Shown: one piece after another, positions 56,968-64,000 of the stretch | How positions within the stretch are numbered: the first letter of the stretch is position 1 | How the letters are laid out: every line of letters begins with the position of its first letter | Source: Bipolaris cookei | Lineage: Eukaryota; Ascomycota; Dothideomycetes; Pleosporales; Pleosporaceae | Direction: 5' to 3' | Assembly: GCA_002286855.1 (NCBI GenBank) | Contig: NRSV01000021.1 | Coordinates: forward strand, 124,001-188,000 | DNA: 64,000 nt | The notes under the pieces: generated by a model | Databases searched by the model: none | Seen by the model: only the letters and a program-made list of their open reading frames with translations | What the model was told of the DNA's origin: nothing | Translations under genes and position numbers: made by a program

Positions 56968-57966
56968 ATGCAGCCGCACCACTCTCTCCCCGCCCGCCCT
57001 CCGCCTGCCACCCACTCGACCTCGCCTTCGAGACCTAACAGCAACAACAACACAGGCGCGCGAGCCCAGAGCAATCCCACTATGTTTTCTGGCTTCACAC
57101 CGCGCTCGGTAGCAGCCCACGCGCCCCCTCAACCATCTGCTGCCGCCGCGAACTTCTCGCAAGCCACAGTGAGCGCTCCATACCAAGCACCCGCTTACCC
57201 GACCAGCAATGCTTACAACAACTACTCGTACCCAGCCTATGCATCGGGTGCTCCTGCTTCCGCCTACTCAGCTGCTCCTGCCGTGAGCCGCGGATTTGGT
57301 GGCGCGTATGATCCCGAGGAAGAGGCTCGAATCGCAGAGTGGAATAGCGCGTACAACGCGGCCGACATCAACGCAAAAAAGGGCGCCAACCCAAGCGTCG
57401 CCGCCCGTCCAGAAGTTGCCCCCGCCAACGAGGCCGAAACTAGTCTCACAGCCGACGGAAAGCGCAAGACTGTAGTTCGCGAGGGGGGTGGAAAGCAATG
57501 GGAGGACGAAACTCTGCTTGAGTGGAACCCTCTGCACCCCCGACTTTTCATAGGAAATCTTGCTGGTGAAGTCACTGATGATTCGCTCCTCAAGGCCTTC
57601 GCAAAGTACCCCTCACTCTCAAAGGCCCGTGTCGTCCGAGACAAAAAGTCGACCAAGAGCAAGAGTTATGGCTTCGTTAGTTTTGCCGACACCGACGACT
57701 ATTTCCGAGCCGCAAAGGAAATGAACGGCAAGTATATTGGCAGTCACCCGGTCCTCATCAAGCGAGCCACGTCCGAGATCAAGCCCATCGCGAAGCGGGA
57801 AGACAGGCACAAGCAGCAGGGCAAGAACAAAAACAACAAGAACAAGGACAACAAGGAAAAGCCCAGCTCAAGCAGTACTCCCGCCGTCGTCGCATCTCCT
57901 GCCATGTTCATACCTCGCGGTGTCCAGAAGAAGAGCAAGACAAGCAGCCCGAGGGTGTTGGGTTGA
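56968..57966 (+). CDS. RNA-binding protein with C-terminal RRM, RBM42-like
   Basis: A single exon of 332 residues from ATG 56968. The N-terminal third is Pro/Ala/Tyr/Ser-rich and disordered. KRKTVVREGGGKQWEDETLLEW leads into one RRM (about 190-270) with RNP2 LFIGNL and RNP1 KSYGFVSF, plus the PSLSKARVVRDKKSTKSK linker typical of RBM42. A Lys/Asn-rich tail follows with FIPRGVQKK. The WEDxxLxEW block before the RRM is the strongest family marker. The animal homologue binds p21 mRNA and is linked to hnRNP K. The fungal role is unknown. An alternative start is the Met at residue 39. Confidence 0.88.
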   Translation: MQPHHSLPARPPPATHSTSPSRPNSNNNTGARAQSNPTMFSGFTPRSVAAHAPPQPSAAAANFSQATVSAPYQAPAYPTSNAYNNYSYPAYASGAPASAYSAAPAVSRGFGGAYDPEEEARIAEWNSAYNAADINAKKGANPSVAARPEVAPANEAETSLTADGKRKTVVREGGGKQWEDETLLEWNPLHPRLFIGNLAGEVTDDSLLKAFAKYPSLSKARVVRDKKSTKSKSYGFVSFADTDDYFRAAKEMNGKYIGSHPVLIKRATSEIKPIAKREDRHKQQGKNKNNKNKDNKEKPSSSSTPAVVASPAMFIPRGVQKKSKTSSPRVLG

Positions 57967-58977
57967 GGTACTATGGCATTTTCGCACCAAATGCTCAAAC
58001 GGATCATGCCGGCAACAGCCATTGCCGCCAGCAATCTTGCCCTCGGCCTTGCATCAAATAGCCTCAAAGGTTAGTTGACTCTCTTGGTCTTTTTTTCAAG
58101 TGCATCTCTGTCTATATCTGCATTTTATTTTTATTTTGCATTCTAGTGCAAAGCGGATTCTCGGCTGTAGACAACGATCAAGTTCGAGGGAAACCCTGTG
58201 GTTGGTCCCACTACGCATCCTTGTGAAAAGATGCACATCTGTAGGGTGGGTGCAGCAGTGCAACACGAAAATGTGGTTCATAATGCGGACCATGGCCAAG
58301 GGCCGAAGAGAGGGCAGTGTAAATAAGGTGAACTAAGACACCACAACTTTTAGCGTAGTGATACCCTCAATGACCTAAATTTAACATGTTACTTTTCACT
58401 AGCTCAACAGCCATCTCACCCAATCTACCTCAAAGAGCTCCAAGTGACATTGCTTGAGCGCAACTCGAGACATACTCCTGGTCTATGCAAGTCTTTTGCA
58501 GAAACTTCAACCCGCTTTACAAGCTACCTCACTGTATGATGTATACTAAACAGCTAGCGTTGTTGCTTTCAGGTGGTGTGGTGGCATTTACCGTGTGCTA
58601 TTAGAGCCGTTGAGCCGAGGTGAGAGCATGAGCCGGCCCGTTTTGTTCTCGAGATGCGCTTTGGCACGCCATCGCCCAACAACAGAGCAGTGCTTTTTGC
58701 TAAATCTCCCCAGCAAACAGGTGTTCCTCGACTATGACTTTCAATCCTTGCGCCAAATCCAGAACCTAGAACTCGATGATTTCAATCATGCTTTAACACA
58801 ACACCGCCTTCACAATGGCAGAATTCGAGATTAGTTGTTTGTACTACACTAAAGAAAGCTTTCACATGCTACAGCAAAAGTTGTCCCATCTACCTGGATA
58901 GCAACATTGTCAAGATACAGTCGTGACAAACCACCTTCCACCAACTTCCGTTGTTACATCACCGCTTCACCACCACC
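57967..58977. other. Interval between RBM42-like gene and phosphatase gene
   Basis: About 1 kb, mostly 3' and 5' flanking DNA, with one small candidate frame listed separately. Confidence 0.35.
58628..58834 (+). CDS. Small hypothetical open frame
   Basis: A 68-codon frame from ATG 58628 to a stop at 58834 with a non-repetitive composition (VFLDYDFQSLRQIQNLELDDF). No domain recognised. It could be a small protein, an upstream exon, or chance. A plausible acceptor TTTCAG lies at about 58572. Confidence 0.25.
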   Translation: MSRPVLFSRCALARHRPTTEQCFLLNLPSKQVFLDYDFQSLRQIQNLELDDFNHALTQHRLHNGRIRD

Positions 58978-60117
58978 ATGGATATAAATCGTAGTAATTT
59001 TTCCTACGGAGACAGACTCCAACCCAGTTCTCAGGCAGCGTTTCAACCACGTTGTTTACCTCCAGCAAATAAACGTATTCATATTCGCAGGGTTTCAAAC
59101 TCAACTGCGAATCGAATTTCTCCTACAAGCATAATCAGTAGTCCCACACCGCAAAGTACTCCGATCCCGAAAATGGCTTCCATGGATTCCGAAAACTTCA
59201 AGCTTGCGCTATCCAAGCATGGTCTAACTGCTGACCATCTCAGCAAGATCCATGGTCTACTTGTAGAGGTCGCTATGGATGGCGGTAAAACTATGGTGGA
59301 CGCCGAGTACTCAGTCCTTGCAGCGGCGCAGTACAAGAACAACACCTCCGACCTGGTCACCGAGTTCGACAAGCGAATTGAAGACACAGTGGAAACCCGC
59401 CTGCGCAATGCATATCCCGCCTTTGGATTCCTTGGAGAGGAGACATTTAAGCATGGCACCAAGCTTGCCGACACACCTACGTTCGTCTGCGATCCAATCG
59501 ATGGAACGCTAAACTTCTCCAAGGGCGTGCCCAACTGTGCTATCTCTTTGGCGCTGACTCTTGAGAAGAAACCCATCATCGGCATCGTATACAACCCTTT
59601 CCGAGGCGACCTCTATCACGCGATCAAAGGCCAGGGCGCCTACCTCAAGAACACGCTCACCGGAACCGAAATCAAGCTTCCGATCCAGCCCGTACCCCCG
59701 CCAATGCCATCCCTGAATTCATGTCTCGTCGCCATCGAATGGGGAAACCAGCGCTCCGGTGAAAACTGGGCACTCAGGACCTCCGTGCACAACAAGCTTC
59801 TAACCTCCAAAGCGGAAGGCGGAGCCATGTGCAAGTCCGTCCGCTCCAATGGCTCCGCTGCCCTGGATTTCTGCTACGTCGCACAAGGCATCATTGATGT
59901 CTTTTGGGAAGGTGGCGTCTGGATCTGGGATGTCTGCGCTGGCTGGATCATCTTGGAGGAGGCTGGTGGCATTGTTGCTAGCGCTAACCCTGGCGACTGG
60001 GATCCATCTCTTGAGGGCCGTCTGTACTTTGCTGTTCGCCATGCGAAGCCTGAGGAGCAGAAGGCTGTGGTGGAGGAGCTTTGGAGCATTATGGGCGATC
60101 GGAAGTTTGTCTTCTAG
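58978..60117 (+). CDS. Inositol-monophosphatase-family phosphatase (QutG-like)
   Basis: A single exon. From ATG 58978 (context CACCACCATGG) it encodes 379 residues. The canonical family start is the Met at 59173, which gives 314 residues. The 65-residue extension is Ser/Pro/Arg-rich with no conserved motif. The core has all metal-site motifs: DLVTEFDKRIE, GEET (88-91 in the short form), DPIDGTLNF (from 107) and IWDVCAGWIILEEAGG. The family removes phosphate from inositol monophosphates with Mg2+. In Aspergillus a member (qutG) sits in the quinate cluster, but no quinate genes are near here. Cytosolic unless the extension targets it elsewhere. Confidence 0.9.
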   Translation: MDINRSNFSYGDRLQPSSQAAFQPRCLPPANKRIHIRRVSNSTANRISPTSIISSPTPQSTPIPKMASMDSENFKLALSKHGLTADHLSKIHGLLVEVAMDGGKTMVDAEYSVLAAAQYKNNTSDLVTEFDKRIEDTVETRLRNAYPAFGFLGEETFKHGTKLADTPTFVCDPIDGTLNFSKGVPNCAISLALTLEKKPIIGIVYNPFRGDLYHAIKGQGAYLKNTLTGTEIKLPIQPVPPPMPSLNSCLVAIEWGNQRSGENWALRTSVHNKLLTSKAEGGAMCKSVRSNGSAALDFCYVAQGIIDVFWEGGVWIWDVCAGWIILEEAGGIVASANPGDWDPSLEGRLYFAVRHAKPEEQKAVVEELWSIMGDRKFVF

Positions 60118-60834
60118 AAGAGAAAATCATCAGGGTGCAAGGAGGGTGATTGATATGTGGTGTTGGAGAGCTCGTGATAAATGGTATCAAGGAGTTTTTG
60201 ACTCATATAGAAGTTAAGATACTGGTTGACATAAGAATTGGTTTGATTTGATGCTCGTGATTCTAATGGCCCTTTCAAGCACGTCTTTGAGCGATTGACT
60301 CAGACATTTATTTGTACAAGTCATCGTTTACAAGGATTGCTGTTTGTGGCACATGTTGTTTCCTTTTAGATTTTTTTATCAGTGAATGGCTCCTTCTCAA
60401 AGACTCTTTATGAGCCAACTGTAGTCTCCATAATGTTTTGTCGTCACCTGACATTTGACTTGAGCAGGTGCGGCAAGCACAATGAGCTACTACCTCTTCA
60501 CTATCCATTGTACCTACTATTGCAAACCTCAGTCGTCATACCTACATCGCAACATACCTCAGTGTCATCATCCATACATATCGATTTGTCCCTGTGAAGC
60601 GATACAGCTATTGAACAACAGATTCAAAATCTGTACTGAGCCCCTACTAAGTACAGTAAAATTCACTTATAATGTTCTGACTTGCAACCCAGCGTCAACA
60701 TTATTGCTCCATCAGCAGCATCCACACGCAACAGGCTTTCCGCACTATCTCCTGCCGCTCGCGTCATCGACTCGAGGGATACCCAGCGCCTTATCTGAGC
60801 CAACCACCTATGCACCATAGTAATTCGTAGTTAC
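60118..60834. other. Interval 3' of the phosphatase gene
   Basis: About 720 bp, AT-rich. Open frames 60382-60820 look like chance and have no motif. Confidence 0.35.
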
Positions 60835-61173
60835 ATGCCACTTGATTCACTGTTTGCCACTCGAGGCTCCGAAGCTCAACAAGCCAAACCCAAAGTGCTC
60901 AGGGAACCACTCTTTACTTGCCCACGATCCATTGTCAGTCGCAAGACCATTTTTCACGCAGGACATAACTCTAGGACACACTCATATTCAGGACGACCCT
61001 TTTCAGCAACGGAGCGATTGCACGTTGCCTGCCAGCGTCTTCGAAAATTTGAGCAGGCACAAGTTAAGAAGCACAAAAGGACCTGGCGTGTATCTCGCGC
61101 TCGCTCTGAACTTTTTCTAGAGCGAGAGAGGCTTGCTTACAGACTAAAGAGCTTCAGAGACGGGAGGTTCTGA
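60835..61173 (+). CDS. Hypothetical basic protein, 112 residues
   Basis: An open frame from ATG 60835 with a basic, Arg/Glu-rich C-terminal half (LRKFEQAQVKKHKR, ELFLERERLAYRLKSFRD) that would form a helix. No family recognised, no signal peptide. It may be real or chance. Confidence 0.3.
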   Translation: MPLDSLFATRGSEAQQAKPKVLREPLFTCPRSIVSRKTIFHAGHNSRTHSYSGRPFSATERLHVACQRLRKFEQAQVKKHKRTWRVSRARSELFLERERLAYRLKSFRDGRF

Positions 61174-61207
61174 GTTTCTTTGAAGAGGCCTCAGGAATCC
61201 AAACATT

Positions 61208-61474
61208 TTGATGAGCAGTACTGCCAGTGTGACTGGTGCTGTAACGTGTTGCGTCATCCCGGCCCCAGCCCCAGGTGCACGTGAGTACTACAAGCCAAGG
61301 CCGAAGGACCCACGAGAACCTGGCGAGCGAAGAAGAGCTATCGAGAAACGAAAAAAAAAACAGAAGGAAGAGCGAGCCAGAGTAAGAGCCAAAGAGAAGG
61401 TTGATTGGAAGCGGAAACAGAGCATACTTCTCATGAGAATGAGAGAGCTCAAGAACAGACTTTGGCTTTGCTAG
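61208..61474 (+). CDS. Hypothetical Lys/Arg-rich protein, 88 residues
   Basis: An open frame from about 61208 with a short apolar start and a strongly charged coiled-coil body (ERRRAIEKRKKKQKEERARV). No family recognised. It could belong with the preceding frame as one gene, but no splice pair is evident. Confidence 0.28.
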   Translation: MMSSTASVTGAVTCCVIPAPAPGAREYYKPRPKDPREPGERRRAIEKRKKKQKEERARVRAKEKVDWKRKQSILLMRMRELKNRLWLC

Positions 61475-62200
61475 ACACCGCTACTTGTCCATGACTGAGT
61501 CTGAGCACGTACCCTTATTCTATTTCGAGTCCCACGATTGAAATCACCAATTGTTCTTGATATTGCCGCGTTTGACTTCATTCCTAGAACTCAGTTGAGT
61601 TGTGGCAAGTCCGACACCAAGATCCTTTGAACGACTGCTTGCATGGCGAGTGTCCGCAGTGCTTGTAGTGTTCGATTTTCCATCAACACGAACTACCAAT
61701 CGGAATTGGACTTCACTCAGTGGCCGGGAGTGTACATACATCCCGGAGATTTTAAACACCCGTCGGAAAGATTCAAAGAACCGGAGGCGTAGGAAAGGCT
61801 CCGTAACCGTTTGAAGCATTGGACAACCAGCATACAGAAGGAGATCAAAATAAGAGTCGGTTTATATAGAAATTGTCGGTGGTTTCAGCATTCATCGGCC
61901 TGATACATCGACTGAGGATACTTGCTGTCGAGACAGTGCCTTAAACAGTTTTCTACAAGTCGAACGCTGCATACATGGCACTATCGAATATATTGGCATT
62001 CCACTGCGACTCTCTACATCTTTGAGTCGAAGCCAAGACTACTCCGGATGTGTCAGACGACGCGAGAGATTTCAGCGTTGGCGAAGACCCGGTCTGCTAA
62101 TGTTCAGGCAATCGGTGGTTGATATTGTCTCTCGGAAGTGAGCACGGACCGCCCGCATCTGTGCAAGGCGTCAGAACTGCAATTCATCAGACTTCACATC
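61475..62200. other. Interval upstream of the GatB gene
   Basis: About 725 bp without a supported gene. It should contain the GatB promoter. Short frames on both strands carry no motif. Confidence 0.35.
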
Positions 62201-64000
62201 ATGTTTGCTCGCAGTACTCGCAACAGTCTCGCTGCAGCATCAAAACAGGCATACGTGTGCCGACCATGTCTAAGCCTGACTAGAACTCTTCCATTGGACG
62301 GTGTGCACCCTCTCACTACGTTCACGACACGATCTATTCAAACTGAAACCCAGTCACCTCCATCGTCTCAAGATGGGACTTCTTTCCGCAAGCTCTTGAA
62401 AGACGCCGCAAAGCAGCAGAAGAAGGAAAAAGGATCTTCTGCAGGTTCCTCTAAAAAGTCTAAAGATGCGCGTTTAGAGAAGTGGGAATTGACTGTTGGT
62501 ATCGAGGTGCACGCCGAACTCAATACAGCGCGGAAACTTTTCTCTGGCGCTGCCACATCTGTCAGCGAACCCCCGAATACACATGTTTCCCTATTTGACG
62601 TCGCATTTCCTGGAACCCAACCCCATTTCCAAAAGGAAACTCTTCTTCCTGCCTTGCGCGCCGCTATAGCTTTCCAATGCGAGATACAGCCTAAGAGCAG
62701 CTTCGACCGTAAACACTACTTCTACCAAGATCAGCCGTCTGGGTATCAAATCACGCAGTACTACGAACCCTTTGCGAAAAATGGTAAAGTTACACTATAC
62801 CCCCACGACTTTCCTACAGGTGCGGCTCCGCATCCAGAACCTTTCAATATTGGCATCAAGCAAATACAAATAGAGCAGGACACTGCAAAGACCGTGCAGC
62901 AACCGCCCTCGACCCATCTGCTGGACTTCAACCGCGTCTCACATCCACTAATTGAGATCATCACACTCCCTGAGATTCATGACCCTATGGTAGCTGCCGT
63001 CGTTGTCCGCAAGATACAAAACATACTCAAGGCTGTCAACTCTTGTACCACTGGCATGGAGCTAGGCGGTCTGCGCGCTGATGTTAATGTTTCTGTTCGC
63101 CAGCGCCATGTGGACTTATCGGAATCCAGTCACTCATACTCTGGTATCACTGGCCTGGGCCAGCGGACTGAAATCAAGAACTTGGCAAGTGTTAAGGCTG
63201 TCGAGGATGCTATCAATGCGGAGCGTGATCGGCAGGTTGATTTGCTTGATAGTGGAGGTACTGTTGAGGGCGAGACCCGTGGATGGACTCTTGGAAGTAA
63301 GACCACAAAACGGTTGAGAGGCAAAGAGGGCGAGATTGATTACCGGTACATGCCGGACCCTGATATTGCACCTGTGATAATAGGAGAGGTAAGCCATGTC
63401 TTGATCTGCATCTCGAGACCACTGCTGAATGTCTTTAGGATCTGGTCGAACACCTAAAGAACACCCTGCCAAAACTTCCCGATGTCAACGTAGATGTTCT
63501 GGTGCATAATTACGGCCTAACTACCAAAGATGCCATCACTATTCTTTCGTTTGATGATGGAGAACGTCTGGAGTACTACATGGATGTCGTTACCGAATCG
63601 GTGCGCCTAGCCGAAGAGCAACAAGACAGTGCTTCGTTACAAACCCTTGGAAAGATTGCAGGGAACTGGTATGTCTAATATGTAGATTTCTTTGTGGATT
63701 AAGGCTAAGTCATACCTAGGGTGCTCATGGAGCTCGGCTCTCTATTCAAAGACGAACCATGGGATCCTAGCCACGTTTCAGCCAGAGATCTCGCGGAAGT
63801 GATCTCATTTGTGCGCCGCAAAGAGGTTACGTCACCATCAGCGAAGCGTCTACTTGCAATCAAGTTCGAGGGAGATGCACGTAGCGTTCAGGACATTGTC
63901 CACCAAGAAAACCTACTCTTACAGCCCCTGAGCCAAGAAGAATATGTTAACCTTGCAAAGACACTATTGGAAGAAAATCCCAAAATGGTCAAGGACATCA
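62201..64000 (+). CDS. PET112: Mitochondrial glutamyl-tRNA(Gln) amidotransferase subunit B, 3' end beyond the window
   Basis: Exons 62201-63388, 63439-63668 and 63720 to the window edge. The ATG at 62201 starts an Arg/Ser-rich mitochondrial presequence (MFARSTRNSLAAASKQ). The GatB core begins at WELTVGIEVHAELNT and contains KLFSGA, KHYFYQDQPSGYQITQ, IEQDTAKT, LLDFNRVSHPLIEI, GLRADVNVSV, TEIKNLASV and DYRYMPDPDIAPV. After the second intron (W split TG|G) the YqeY-like tail follows. With subunits A and F it converts Glu-tRNA(Gln) to Gln-tRNA(Gln) in mitochondria. At least 567 residues are in the window; the usual family length is about 550-620, so only the end is missing. Confidence 0.95.

Noticed and set aside
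1..64000. CRISPR arrays, prophage or bacterial operons
   Set aside because: No regularly spaced repeats were seen, and the genes have spliceosomal introns of fungal type.

Overview
The window is nuclear DNA of a filamentous ascomycete. Short GT-AG introns of about 45-110 bp sit in nearly every gene, and the gene set (CWC25, IMP3, HIS7, COQ1, VAC14, URA4, UGGT, LSM12, GND1, GatB) is fungal. The protein styles (TRI12-type transporter, GPR1/FUN34/YaaH protein, ascomycete laccase, HET-domain protein, DUF3431) point to Pezizomycotina, most likely Dothideomycetes/Pleosporales. That last step rests on overall resemblance, not on a search.

Layout. 1-2.4 kb: a 3'-truncated conserved fungal gene and CWC25, divergent. 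2.4-4 kb: AT-rich non-coding DNA with a solo LTR. 4-8.5 kb: an MFS sugar transporter and a secreted nucleoside hydrolase. 8.9-12 kb: a broken cupin gene and a decayed pogo-type transposase. 13.2-19.7 kb: a secreted laccase, an acetate-type permease and a TRI12-type MFS transporter whose frame is interrupted. 19.8-22.3 kb: a HET-domain pseudogene split by a 510-bp solo LTR. 22.3-25.4 kb: gene-poor degenerate DNA. 25.4-47.1 kb: a dense housekeeping block (IMP3, HIS7, COQ1, VMA12/VPH2, VAC14, a DENND6-like gene, URA4, a DUF3431 protein, UGGT), several as head-to-head pairs. 47.1-52 kb: a second repeat island with an ankyrin fragment, transposase debris, a nucleoside-phosphorylase-domain pseudogene, two LTRs and a small intact gene for a secreted cysteine-rich protein. 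52.1-64 kb: housekeeping again (LSM12, GND1, RBM42-like, an inositol-monophosphatase-family protein, GatB running off the end).

The housekeeping genes do not form one pathway: histidine, pyrimidine and ubiquinone synthesis, NADPH supply, V-ATPase assembly, PI(3,5)P2 control, ER glycoprotein quality control, rRNA processing and splicing are all represented. The two repeat islands hold the interesting material: immunity-type genes (HET and PNP-domain relatives) that are dead and interrupted by transposons, and beside one of them a three-exon, 90-residue, 12-cysteine secreted protein that looks intact and is a candidate effector or antimicrobial. All exon boundaries were placed by eye from splice consensus and reading-frame continuity.
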